A DNA stretch of 61,247 nt from an uncultured Paracoccaceae bacterium (GTDB taxonomy: Bacteria; Pseudomonadota; Alphaproteobacteria; Rhizobiales; Rhizobiaceae): contig CALMYO010000134.1 in NCBI GenBank assembly GCA_937873685.1, positions 1-61,247 on the forward strand. The letters are read 5' to 3'. Positions 8,788 to 17,208 of the stretch are shown here, in pieces. How positions within the stretch are numbered: the first letter of the stretch is position 1; every line of letters begins with the position of its first letter. A program made the translations under genes and the position numbers. A model generated the notes under the pieces. The model worked only from the letters and a program-made list of their open reading frames with translations, did no database searches and had not been told where the DNA came from.

Positions 8788-10191
8788 GTGAATCGCACCG
8801 TTCCCGTCATCCTCGCCGTCGCCCTGTTCATGGAACAGATGGATTCGACCGTGATCTCGACTGCCCTGCCGGCGATTGCCGCCGATCTCGGCACGGACCC
8901 GATCGCGCTGAAGCTCGCATTGACCGCCTATCTCGTGGCGCTGGCGATCTTCGTGCCGGTGAGCGGCTGGATGGCAGACCGCATCGGCGCAAAGAGCGTA
9001 TTCCGCGCTGCCATCGGCGTCTTCGTCGCCGGTTCGGTGGCCTGCGCGGCGGCGAATTCACTGGAATGGTTCGTGGCCGCCCGCTTCCTGCAAGGCATGG
9101 GCGGGGCGATGATGACACCGGTCGGCCGGCTCGTGCTGGTGCGTTCGACACCGCGCGCCGACCTCGTCTCGGCGATGGCCTGGGTGACGATCCCCGGTTT
9201 GATCGGGCCGATCGCCGGTCCGCCGATCGGCGGCTTCCTGACCGAATTCGCAAGCTGGCACTGGATCTTCCTCGTCAATGTGCCGATCGGTCTCGCCGGC
9301 ATCGTGCTTGCCGGCATCTTCCTGCCGCAGACCCCGACCCGCGATGTCGGCCGGGTCGACTGGACCGGATTCCTGCTCAGCGCGGTGGCGGCGTCCGGCG
9401 TGGTGTTCGGCTTTTCGGTGATCTCCATGCCGGCGCTGCCGCCGGCGGTCGGGATCGTAACCGTGGCGACCGGTGTAGCGGCGGGCATCGCCTATTTCGC
9501 CCATGCGCGCCGCACGGAGCGGCCGCTGCTCGATCCGCGCATCTTTCGCCATCGCAGTTTTGCCGCCTCGGTGCTCGGCGGCTCGCTGTTCCGGCTCGGC
9601 ATCGGCGCCTCGCCCTTCCTGCTGCCGCTGATGCTGCAACTCGGCTTCGGTTACTCGCCGCTCGAATCCGGCCTCGTGACCTTTGCCGGCGCGGGCGGTG
9701 CGCTGGCAATGAAGTTCCTCGCCAAGCCGGTGCTGCGCGCCGTCGGGTTTCGCAGCGCGCTGGTGTTTGCCGCGCTCGCGGGATCGGCGCTGATCGCCGC
9801 ACCGGCCCTGTTCTCGCAGGCGACACCGGCGATCGTCATCATCGGCGTGCTGTTCATCGCAGGGCTGGTGCGCTCGCTGTTCTTCACCTCGATCAACGCG
9901 CTTTCCTTCGCCGAAACGCCGGACGACGAGTTCAGCCAGGCGACCGCGATCTCGGCTGTTTCGCAGCAATTGTCGATCGCCTGCGGGGTGGCGTTCGGCG
10001 CGCTGCTGCTGGAACTGTACGACATGGCGACCGGCTCGGCGCTCTCGGCCGCCGGCTTTGCATTCGCCTTCGCGGGCATCGCGATTCCGACGGCGCTGGC
10101 CGCGCTGCCGTTTCTGCGGCTCCCCACCGATATCGGCGCCGATGTTTCAGGTCATGGCGCGCGGCGACCGGCCGCACCCGCCGAAGGTTGA
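8788..10191 (+). CDS. MFS transporter, DHA2-like
   Basis: From GTG at 8788 the protein has 467 residues and starts directly before the first helix (VPVILAVALFMEQMDSTVI). A GWMADRIGAKSVF loop marks the MFS motif A site. An in-frame TTG at 8677 would add 37 residues without any family character; neither start has a good ribosome site, so the start is uncertain. The family exports drugs or small metabolites by proton antiport. The upstream 120 bases also carry an AATCGATT site. The RraA-like gene ends 15 bases downstream on the other strand. The substrate is unknown. Confidence 0.85.
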   Translation: MNRTVPVILAVALFMEQMDSTVISTALPAIAADLGTDPIALKLALTAYLVALAIFVPVSGWMADRIGAKSVFRAAIGVFVAGSVACAAANSLEWFVAARFLQGMGGAMMTPVGRLVLVRSTPRADLVSAMAWVTIPGLIGPIAGPPIGGFLTEFASWHWIFLVNVPIGLAGIVLAGIFLPQTPTRDVGRVDWTGFLLSAVAASGVVFGFSVISMPALPPAVGIVTVATGVAAGIAYFAHARRTERPLLDPRIFRHRSFAASVLGGSLFRLGIGASPFLLPLMLQLGFGYSPLESGLVTFAGAGGALAMKFLAKPVLRAVGFRSALVFAALAGSALIAAPALFSQATPAIVIIGVLFIAGLVRSLFFTSINALSFAETPDDEFSQATAISAVSQQLSIACGVAFGALLLELYDMATGSALSAAGFAFAFAGIAIPTALAALPFLRLPTDIGADVSGHGARRPAAPAEG

Positions 10192-10206
10192 CACGCCGCC
10201 TTTCGG

Positions 10207-10911
10207 TCAGGCCTTCGCCTTGCCGGCCGCGTAGCGCGCCTTCGTTTCGGCATTCATGGGATAGAGGCCGGGAAGCGCCGCCCCGTTCTCCACCTCGCGC
10301 ATGATCCAGGCTTCCATGCGTTCCTGCTCCACCGCCTCTGCGGTCACCGCCTCGACCAGCGCAGCCGGGATCACCACGGCGCCGTCATCGTCGGCAACGA
10401 TTGCATCGCCCGGAAACACCGCAACACCACCGCAGGCGACCGGTTCCTGCCAACCGACAAAGGTCAGTCCGGCGACCGAAGGCGGCGCGGCGACGCCATC
10501 GCACCACACCGGCAGGCCGGTCTGCAACACGCCGGCGAGATCGCGCACCACACCGTCCGTCACCAGCGCGGCGACGCCGCGCCTGACCATGCGCGCGCAC
10601 AGGATGTCGCCGAAGATGCCGGCGTCGGTGACGCCCATCGCATCCGTCACCGCGATGACGCCTTCCGGCATCGCCTCGATAGCAGCGCGGGTGGAGATCG
10701 GCGACGACCAGCTTTCGGGCGTTGCGAGATCCTCGCGCGCCGGCACGAAACGCAAGGTGAAGGCCTCGCCGGCGACGCGCGGCAGACCGTCCCTGACCGG
10801 CCTTGCGCCGCGCAGCCACACATTGCGCAAGCCCTTCTTCAACAGCACGGTGGTGATGGTGGCGGTAGTGACGCCGCGCAGGGCGGCAAGCGTTTCGGCG
10901 GAAATCGGCAT
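10207..10911 (-). CDS. RraA family protein (ribonuclease-regulator-like or aldolase-like)
   Basis: The 234-residue protein shows the RraA/MenG-like fold signatures: ATITTVLLKKG near the start, GDILCARMVRRGVAALVTDGVVRD in pieces around residues 105-130, and VFPGDAIVADDDGAVVIP around 170-190. In this superfamily some members bind RNase E (RraA), and others are metal-dependent 4-hydroxy-4-methyl-2-oxoglutarate or oxaloacetate-type aldolases/decarboxylases. The GD and RD residues used by the aldolases are present, so an enzyme role is possible. The start at 10911 has GAGG seven bases upstream. It is divergent from glycerate kinase, with which it may share a role in small organic-acid use. Confidence 0.82.
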   Translation of the reverse strand: MPISAETLAALRGVTTATITTVLLKKGLRNVWLRGARPVRDGLPRVAGEAFTLRFVPAREDLATPESWSSPISTRAAIEAMPEGVIAVTDAMGVTDAGIFGDILCARMVRRGVAALVTDGVVRDLAGVLQTGLPVWCDGVAAPPSVAGLTFVGWQEPVACGGVAVFPGDAIVADDDGAVVIPAALVEAVTAEAVEQERMEAWIMREVENGAALPGLYPMNAETKARYAAGKAKA

Positions 10912-11094
10912 GGTCGGCCTCGTTGTGGCGAATCGGTGATCGCCATCAGCGCGTATCGTCGACAAATCGCAAGGGCGTCGTGGACATACGGTCCTGATCT
11001 CATATTGAAATCCGCTCGCTTTGCCGTTGGCGCGGCGCTATTGCGGACGGCATGCTTGAACCCGAAAACGTCGCGCGGGACAGGAGAACAACCG

Positions 11095-12357
11095 ATGACG
11101 ATTTCCGACAGGCACGGTTTCCTGCGCGCCCTGTTCGACAAGGCGGTGGAAGTCGCCGATCCGATTCGTTCGCTCGCCGCCCACCTGCCCCCGAAACCGC
11201 AAGGTCGCGTCGTCGTCATCGGCGCCGGCAAGGCGAGCGCGCGCATGGCCGAGGCGGTGGAAGCGGCCTGGGGGCCGTGCGAAGGGTTGGTCGTCACGCG
11301 CTACGGCTATGGTCGCCCGTGCAAGGGCGTGGAGATCGTCGAGGCGGCCCATCCGGTGCCGGACGAAGCCGGCAATCGGGCAGCGTTGCGCATGCTCGAT
11401 CTGGTCAACGGTCTCGGCGAGGGCGATTTCGTGCTGGCGCTGATCTCCGGCGGCGCCTCGGCCCTGCTGGTGGCGCCGGTCGAGGGCGTGACATTGGCCG
11501 AAAAGCAGGCGGTGAACGCTGCGCTGCTCGCCTGCGGCGCGCCGATCGACCGCATGAACACCGTGCGCAAACATCTGAGCAGTGTGAAGGGCGGGCAGCT
11601 TGCCGCTGCGGCCTATCCCGCTGCGATGCTGGCCCTGCTGATCTCCGACGTGCCGGGCGACGATCCGGCCTTCATCGGTTCCGGCCCGACAGTCGGCGAC
11701 GCCTCGACCCCGGCCGATGCGCTGGCCATCCTTGAACGCTGGAACGTCGCCGTTCCGCCGAGCGTGCGCGCCGCGCTTGATCGCGGCAGCGGCGTCATCG
11801 CGCCAGGCGACGAACGCCTGTCGCGCGTGGAGAACCGAATTTATGCAGCCCCGGCGCAATCGCTCGCCGCGGCGGCGGAAATCGCCCGCGCCGCCGGTTG
11901 CGACGTGCGCCTGCTCGGCGATGCGCTGGAGGGCGAGGCGCGCGACGTGGCGGCCGGACACGCCGCAATGGCGCTGGCGATCAAGGCGGAGATGCGGGCG
12001 GGTGACAGTCCGGTGCTGCTGCTCTCCGGCGGTGAACTCACCGTGACCCGTCGCGGCAATGGCGTCGGCGGCCCGAACGCCGAATACTGTCTGGCGCTTG
12101 CGCTCGCGCTGGATGGCGCGGAGGGGATCGACGCGATTGCCTGCGATACCGACGGCGTCGACGGCGCAGCCGAGGTTGCCGGCGCAGTGACCGGCCCGGC
12201 AACGCTGGCGAGGGCGCGCACCGCCGGCATCGATGCTGCCGCCGCGCTCGCAAACAACGACGCCCATTCCTTCTTCGGTGCGATCGGAGGTTCCGTGATA
12301 ACCGGGCCGACGCTGACCAATGTCAACGATTTCCGCGCCATCCTGATCGGCGGCTGA
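11095..12357 (+). CDS. glycerate 2-kinase (GckA/TtuD, MOFRL family)
   Basis: The protein has 420 residues from the ATG at 11095, with AGGAG nine bases upstream. It shows VVVIGAGKASARMAEAVE near the start, LALISGGASALLVAP around 120, and a C-terminal MOFRL domain with the pattern NDAHSFFGAIGG. This family phosphorylates D-glycerate to 2-phosphoglycerate in the serine cycle, glyoxylate and tartrate pathways in the cytoplasm. Older records call it hydroxypyruvate reductase. It follows the divergent RraA gene and is followed by the 333-base gap leading to the iron operon. Confidence 0.9.
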   Translation: MTISDRHGFLRALFDKAVEVADPIRSLAAHLPPKPQGRVVVIGAGKASARMAEAVEAAWGPCEGLVVTRYGYGRPCKGVEIVEAAHPVPDEAGNRAALRMLDLVNGLGEGDFVLALISGGASALLVAPVEGVTLAEKQAVNAALLACGAPIDRMNTVRKHLSSVKGGQLAAAAYPAAMLALLISDVPGDDPAFIGSGPTVGDASTPADALAILERWNVAVPPSVRAALDRGSGVIAPGDERLSRVENRIYAAPAQSLAAAAEIARAAGCDVRLLGDALEGEARDVAAGHAAMALAIKAEMRAGDSPVLLLSGGELTVTRRGNGVGGPNAEYCLALALALDGAEGIDAIACDTDGVDGAAEVAGAVTGPATLARARTAGIDAAAALANNDAHSFFGAIGGSVITGPTLTNVNDFRAILIGG

Positions 12358-12471
12358 CGCTTCTGAAAATGCCGGCGAGCAGTTTGTCACCGCTTCAGGC
12401 GAAAGGACATCTCCACATGGGTTTTGTAGGAGGGCACGTTGATTCGCAAAGAGGAATCGCCGCGTTCACAG

Positions 12472-12515
12472 TTTGGAATCGTTCCAAGTATCTGGAATTC
12501 AAGAACTATTCTAAA
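12472..12515 (+). promoter_or_regulatory. two tandem Irr-type iron-control elements (ICE boxes)
   Basis: 12472-12488 reads TTTGGAATCGTTCCAAG and 12499-12515 reads TCAAGAACTATTCTAAA. Against the Irr consensus TTTAGAA-N3-TTCTAAA the first keeps the dyad with G/C exchanges, and the second matches 12 of 14 specified positions. Their centres are 27 bp apart. A possible -35 TTGACT follows at 12525-12530. The boxes thus lie just upstream of a plausible promoter, fitting activation by Irr in low iron. This gap (12358-12559) holds nothing else that I can name. Confidence 0.72.
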
Positions 12516-12559
12516 ACATACCGTTTGACTCCTGTTTTGACGCGCGCTAACCGGAAAAC

Positions 12560-12694
12560 ATGATCGTCCTTGTCCGGTTCGACCCCATGTTTGCCCTCCG
12601 CGACGCGTGCCCCCTTGTAGGAATCGCAGCGCGCAAGGTCCCATCGCAAGCCGGGTTGGTGTTCCGGGCTGTATCGTCAAGGGCCGTGCGATGA
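12560..12694 (+). CDS. small ORF coupled to the next gene (44 residues, uncertain)
   Basis: An ATG at 12560 with CCGGAAAAC just upstream opens a 44-codon frame, whose TGA overlaps the ATG of the following cysteine-rich gene as ATGA. The peptide starts MIVLVRFDPMF and is Val/Arg/Ala-rich. I do not recognise it. The ATGA overlap with the next gene is the only argument for it being translated; it could be chance in GC-rich DNA. If real, it would be the first gene behind the Irr boxes and could couple translation of the next one. Confidence 0.3.
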   Translation: MIVLVRFDPMFALRDACPLVGIAARKVPSQAGLVFRAVSSRAVR

Positions 12695-13200
12695 ACGCCA
12701 TTACCGCACTGCGCTATCTCGACCGGACGCCGGAATTCCTTGTGGTCAAGGGCTACCGCAACTGGCTCGGCGGCTGCGCGACGCAAGACCCGCGCCAGTG
12801 GGACAGGCTGCGCCGCCTGCATGCGCTGAGACTCGGCGAAACGCAGGCCGGTGTGGTGGTGGACGGGCTGGTCGCTTTTGTCTCCACGCTCGGTCGCTGC
12901 GCGACCTGCCCGTTGCGGTTCTTTCCGTCCGAAAGCTGCCACCTGTGCCGCGACGAGTGTCTCGTGCTGTCGCTGGTTGCCGCGATCCAGCACGGCGACG
13001 AGGAGTCCTGCCGTCTGAGCGCCGGTGCGCTGGTCTGCCCGTTGCGCGCGCCGGAGACGGTGATTGCCGCGGGCGACTACGCCATGCGGCTGAAATACGC
13101 CGGCTGCATGCTGCTGCCGATCCCGCCGCTGGTGGTGTCCGATTTCATCGCCGCAAATCCCGTGCGTCACAACGCACCGCAAGCCAGAACAATCCACTGA
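12691..13200 (+). CDS. cysteine-rich cytoplasmic protein of unknown function, first main gene of the iron operon
   Basis: The 169-residue protein has no signal peptide and no membrane helix. It has nine cysteines: C29, the cluster C70-x2-C73-x9-C83-x2-C86-x3-C90, then C107, C116 and C139. This spacing suggests a metal or Fe-S site. The start at 12691 has AAGGG eight bases upstream. It lies 11 bases before imelysin and behind two Irr-type boxes, so an iron-linked job is likely, for example sensing, storing or handling iron or a cofactor in the cytoplasm. I do not recognise the family; no function is assigned. Confidence 0.78.
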   Translation: MNAITALRYLDRTPEFLVVKGYRNWLGGCATQDPRQWDRLRRLHALRLGETQAGVVVDGLVAFVSTLGRCATCPLRFFPSESCHLCRDECLVLSLVAAIQHGDEESCRLSAGALVCPLRAPETVIAAGDYAMRLKYAGCMLLPIPPLVVSDFIAANPVRHNAPQARTIH

Positions 13201-13211
13201 GGGAGAAATTC

Positions 13212-14498
13212 ATGCCGATCGCAAAGAAAACCGCGCGGCGACTGGCCGCAGCCGCTTTCGCAGCCAGCCTGTCGGCAGCACCTGCGCTGGCCGAGACCGA
13301 CGCCTCTGGCGTCCTGAAAAACTACGCCGACGTGGCGCTCGCCGGCTACAGTGACTCAGCTGCCACCGCCAGGGCGCTGGATGCGGCGGTGATGGCGCTG
13401 ATCGCCAGCCCTTCGGCCGGGACGCTGGACGCCGCCCGCGCTGCCTGGAAGGCCGCGCGCATTCCCTACCAGCAGACGGAAGCCTTCCGGTTTGGCAATC
13501 CGATCGTCGACGACTGGGAAGGGCGGGTGAACGCCTGGCCGCTCGACGAGGGGCTGATCGATTATGTCGACGCCAGCTACGGTTCGGAAAGCGATAGCAA
13601 TGCGCTCTACACCGCCAACGTGATCGCCAACCCGCAGATCGCCATCAACGGGCAGACGGTCGACGCCACGGCGCTGACGCCGGAATTCCTGTCCGGCACG
13701 CTGCAGGAGGCGGGCAATGTGGAGGCGAATGTCGCAACCGGCTATCACGCGATCGAGTTCCTGCTTTGGGGCCAGGATCTGAACGGGACCAGCCCCGGCG
13801 CCGGCGCACGGCCGTGGAGCGATTTCGCCGCCGGCGACGCCTGCACCAACGGCAATTGCGACCGCCGCGCGCAGTATCTCGCCTCGGCCTCGAAGCTGCT
13901 GGTCGCCGATCTCGAGGAAATGGTCGCCAACTGGGCCGAGGGCGGCGCGGCGCGCACGGTCCTCGTCAACGGCGACGCCAAGGCCGGCCTGACCGCGATG
14001 CTGACCGGCATGGGCTCGCTCTCCTACGGCGAACTCGCCGGCGAGCGCATGAAGCTCGGCCTGCTGCTGCACGATCCGGAGGAGGAGCACGACTGCTTCT
14101 CCGACAACACCCACATCTCACATCTGTATGACGCGGTCGGCATCCGCAATGTCTATCTCGGCGTCTACACGGCAAGCGATGACGCCAAGGTGGAAGGCCC
14201 GTCGCTCTCGGCGCTGGTTGCCGAAAGGGACGTGGCGCTGGACGAGGAACTGCGCGGCAAGCTCGACGCCACGGTTGAGGCCATGCAGGCGATCGAAGCC
14301 CGGGCGAGAAACGGCGAAGCCTACGACCAGATGATCGGCGAGGGCAACGAGGCCGGCAACGCTGCCGTGCAGGCCGCCATCGACGCGCTGATCGACCAGA
14401 CCCGTTCCATCGAAAGGGTCATCGCCGCGCTCGACCTGCAAGGCGTAGAACTGGAAGGCTCCGACAGCCTCGACAACCCGGACGCGGTGTTCCAATAA
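13212..14498 (+). CDS. imelysin family protein (periplasmic M75-like, iron uptake)
   Basis: The protein has 428 residues from ATG 13212, with GAGGGAG upstream. An N-terminal signal peptide ends near residue 28 (APALAETD). The imelysin motif GxHxxE is present as GYHAIE at 177-182. Imelysins (IrpA, EfeO M75-like proteins) are periplasmic or surface proteins tied to iron acquisition; no peptidase activity is proven for most. Neighbours support that: the Irr boxes, the di-heme oxidoreductase 55 bases downstream, a second imelysin and a DUF1513 protein. The four-gene set is a known combination in Proteobacteria. Confidence 0.9.
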   Translation: MPIAKKTARRLAAAAFAASLSAAPALAETDASGVLKNYADVALAGYSDSAATARALDAAVMALIASPSAGTLDAARAAWKAARIPYQQTEAFRFGNPIVDDWEGRVNAWPLDEGLIDYVDASYGSESDSNALYTANVIANPQIAINGQTVDATALTPEFLSGTLQEAGNVEANVATGYHAIEFLLWGQDLNGTSPGAGARPWSDFAAGDACTNGNCDRRAQYLASASKLLVADLEEMVANWAEGGAARTVLVNGDAKAGLTAMLTGMGSLSYGELAGERMKLGLLLHDPEEEHDCFSDNTHISHLYDAVGIRNVYLGVYTASDDAKVEGPSLSALVAERDVALDEELRGKLDATVEAMQAIEARARNGEAYDQMIGEGNEAGNAAVQAAIDALIDQTRSIERVIAALDLQGVELEGSDSLDNPDAVFQ

Positions 14499-14553
14499 GG
14501 TGGCGCGACCCGGCGCGGTGCGGACAAACCCGGCCAGGCCGGAAGGCGGCGGC

Positions 14554-16128
14554 ATGAAAACAAAGGCGGTACTTGCGGGCTTCGGTTGTGCGATTGCACG
14601 TGCGGTCGCCCTGACCGTTGTTGTCGCCGGAGCCGCTTTCGCTGGCGGCGTTGCGTCCAGCGCGCCGCCCGACAAGCGCCCGGAAATGGCGGAGCGCTTC
14701 GATCTTTCGCCGAAGGACCGCAAGCGCGTTGCCGCCGTGACCCGTCCGGCGACGGATTTCAGCAAGCCGGAGCGCTTCGAGGCCATGTCAGGCGGCGCGG
14801 CGACCTCCACCAAGATCGTCAACCGAGATGCGTTCTCGCATTTCTCGCAGAACCTGGAATTCAGCGAGGAGGAAACGTTCAAGCTCGGCAACGCGCTGTT
14901 TCGCAAGCTTTGGGTGTCGTCGCCGTCCTCCACCCAGGCATCCGACGGGCTCGGGCCGCTGTTCAACGCGCGCGGCTGCCAGAGTTGCCACCTGAAGGAC
15001 GGGCGCGGGCATCCGCCGGAGGGGGGCGCCGATGCGACCTCGATGTTCCTGCGCCTGGCGCGGCCGCCGCAAGACGAGGCCGAGCGCGCGGCCGTGGCCA
15101 GCCACGCGGCAATGAACTTCCCCGATCCCGTCTATGGCGGCCAGTTGCAGGATCTCGCCGTTCCCGGGCTGAAGGCGGAGGGACGAATGGCGATCGACTA
15201 TGTCGAGACCCCGGTGACGCTTGGCGACGGCACGGTGGTGGCGTTGCGCAAGCCGTCCTATTCAGTTGCCGATCTCGCCTACGGCCCCTTGGCGGACGGT
15301 GTGACGCTGTCGCCGCGCATCGCCAACCCGATGACCGGGATGGGGCTGATCGAGGCCATCCACCCGGCCGATTTGTTTGCGCTCGCCGATCCCGATGACC
15401 GGGATGGCGACGGCATTTCGGGAAAGCTCGCATTCGCGGCCGGACATACGGCGGAAAACCCGCGCATCGGCCGGTTCGGATGGAAGGCGCAGAACGCTAC
15501 GGTGCGTGAGCAGTCCGCCGGCGCGTTCAGCGGCGACATCGGAATCTCGACGCCCGACGTCCCCGACCCGTTCGGCGATTGCACGGCGGTGCAGACCGCC
15601 TGCCGCGCCCTGCCGACAGGCGAGCAGGAGCGGCTCGGCAAGACCGAGGCGCCAGATCCGGTGCTCGATCTCGTCACCTTCTATTCGCAGAACCTCGCAG
15701 TGCCGGCCCGCCGCGATGTCGGCGACGCGACAGTTTTGCGCGGCAAGGAACTGTTCTACGGCATCGGATGCACCGGCTGCCACACGCCGAAATTCGTCAC
15801 CCGCCGCGATGCGGAGAACAAGGCGCAGGCCTTCCAGCTGATCTGGCCCTACTCCGATTTCCTATTGCATGACATGGGCGAGGGCCTTGCCGACGGCCAG
15901 CCGGTCGGCGAGGCCTCTGGCAGGGAATGGCGCACGCCGCCGCTGTGGGGCATCGGTTTGACGCAGACGGTCAGCGGCCATACCTTCTTCCTGCATGACG
16001 GCCGCGCCCGCAACCTGACCGAGGCGATCCTGTGGCATGGCGGCGAGGCGCAGGCCGCGCGCGACGGTTTCGCCGATCTGTCAAGGCAGGACCGCGAGGC
16101 GCTGATCCGCTTCCTGGAGTCGCTATGA
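14554..16128 (+). CDS. di-heme oxidoreductase family protein (c-type cytochrome)
   Basis: The protein has 524 residues from ATG 14554 (GGAAGG upstream); a GTG at 14500 would add 18 residues before the signal peptide and is less likely. The signal peptide covers about residues 1-36. Two CxxCH heme sites are present: C142-x2-C145-H146 and C406-x2-C409-H410. The family (DHOR, thiol-oxidoreductase-like) resembles MauG/cytochrome c peroxidases and is usually found with imelysin. It should act in the periplasm, perhaps in electron transfer during iron uptake. Its stop overlaps the next start as ATGA. Confidence 0.9.
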   Translation: MKTKAVLAGFGCAIARAVALTVVVAGAAFAGGVASSAPPDKRPEMAERFDLSPKDRKRVAAVTRPATDFSKPERFEAMSGGAATSTKIVNRDAFSHFSQNLEFSEEETFKLGNALFRKLWVSSPSSTQASDGLGPLFNARGCQSCHLKDGRGHPPEGGADATSMFLRLARPPQDEAERAAVASHAAMNFPDPVYGGQLQDLAVPGLKAEGRMAIDYVETPVTLGDGTVVALRKPSYSVADLAYGPLADGVTLSPRIANPMTGMGLIEAIHPADLFALADPDDRDGDGISGKLAFAAGHTAENPRIGRFGWKAQNATVREQSAGAFSGDIGISTPDVPDPFGDCTAVQTACRALPTGEQERLGKTEAPDPVLDLVTFYSQNLAVPARRDVGDATVLRGKELFYGIGCTGCHTPKFVTRRDAENKAQAFQLIWPYSDFLLHDMGEGLADGQPVGEASGREWRTPPLWGIGLTQTVSGHTFFLHDGRARNLTEAILWHGGEAQAARDGFADLSRQDREALIRFLESL

Positions 16129-17207
16129 GACGACGCGCCTTTCTGACGCTTGCGGCCGCCGGCCTGGTGTCGACCCGTCTTGCCCAAGCGCAAAGCCGGC
16201 GGGTCAGCGTCTCCGATGTGCTCCATTCGGCCGTGCGCGCGTTCATCCAGCCCGGCTATGAGCGGTTGCGACAGGATGCGGAACTGATGGCGGCGGCGGC
16301 CGACCGGCTGTGCGCCACGCCGTCGCAGGCCGCGTTCGAGCAGGCGCAGGCGCGTTTCCGTTCCCTCGTGGTCGCCTGGTCGCGCATTGAGATCGTCCGC
16401 TTCGGACCTGTGCTCGAGGACAATCGCGCTGACAGGATGTTCTTCTTTCCGGACCGGCGCGGCATCGGCCTGCGGCAGATCCAGACGGTGCTGTCCGAAA
16501 AGGATAAGACAGCGGCAAGCGCCGAAAGTCTCGCCACAAAGAGCGTCGCGTTGCAGGGGCTGGGTGCGCTGGAATACCTGCTGTTCGGGACCGGCGCCGA
16601 ATCGCTCGCAACGGGAGACGGGTTCCGTTGCCGCTTCGCCGCCGCCGTCTGCCGGCGCATCGAGGCGACAGCGACTGAACTGGCGGAAGAATGGGACAAA
16701 CCGGACGGCATCGCGATGCGCTTTGCCGAGCCGGCGCCGCGCCATGCCGATTTCCGCAACGAGGAGGAAAGCCTGCGTGCGCTGCTCGGCGTGCTGATCA
16801 ACGGCGCCGAGATGATCGACGATGTGCGGTTGCGCCCTTTCATGGGGCCGGATGCGGCCGGCGCGAAGCCGAAGCTTGCGCCGTGGTGGCGCTCGGGCAT
16901 GACCGGCGAGAGCATCGCCGCCGCCTTTGACGGGATGGAGCAGATTGTCGACGTGACCGAAATCGCGCTGCTGCTGCCGCCTGACAGGGCGCTCGCCGTG
17001 CGATCGGTGATGTTCGAATTCGCCAATGCGCGCCGGGCGATCCGAAAACTGTCGATGCCGATGCCGCAGGCCGCGACCGATTTTCACGAACGCCAGACGC
17101 TGCAATACCTGCTGATCGTCACAAAAAGCCTGCGCCGGCTGTTCACCAACGATCTTGCGGGCGGGCTCGGCCTGTCGGCCGGCTTCTCGCCGCTCGACGG
17201 CGACTGA
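16125..17207 (+). CDS. second imelysin family protein
   Basis: The protein has 360 residues. The start at 16125 overlaps the stop of the upstream gene (ATGA), so translation is coupled. The N-terminus MRRRAFLTLAAAGLVSTRLAQAQ is a signal peptide, perhaps of Tat type. The segment LGALEYLLFG near residue 150 corresponds to the imelysin core, in which the His of the GxHxxE motif is replaced (GLGALE). The loss of the motif His sets it apart from the first imelysin and suggests a different partner role in the same periplasmic system. The stop is one base before the next ATG. Confidence 0.85.
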   Translation: MRRRAFLTLAAAGLVSTRLAQAQSRRVSVSDVLHSAVRAFIQPGYERLRQDAELMAAAADRLCATPSQAAFEQAQARFRSLVVAWSRIEIVRFGPVLEDNRADRMFFFPDRRGIGLRQIQTVLSEKDKTAASAESLATKSVALQGLGALEYLLFGTGAESLATGDGFRCRFAAAVCRRIEATATELAEEWDKPDGIAMRFAEPAPRHADFRNEEESLRALLGVLINGAEMIDDVRLRPFMGPDAAGAKPKLAPWWRSGMTGESIAAAFDGMEQIVDVTEIALLLPPDRALAVRSVMFEFANARRAIRKLSMPMPQAATDFHERQTLQYLLIVTKSLRRLFTNDLAGGLGLSAGFSPLDGD

Positions 17208-17208
17208 A

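Noticed and set aside
8701-8804. A tRNA-Sec-like stretch: GGAACG and CGTTCC at the ends and GGTCTTCAAACC with a UCA anticodon-like centre.
   Set aside because: The distance between the 5' arm and the anticodon stem is about twice that needed, the loop has six or eight bases in place of seven, and no T arm with TTCRA fits. It overlaps the start region of the MFS gene.
10207-10911. True RraA regulator of RNase E.
   Set aside because: The sequence also keeps the residues used by metal-dependent aldolases of the same fold, so the specific name is not justified.
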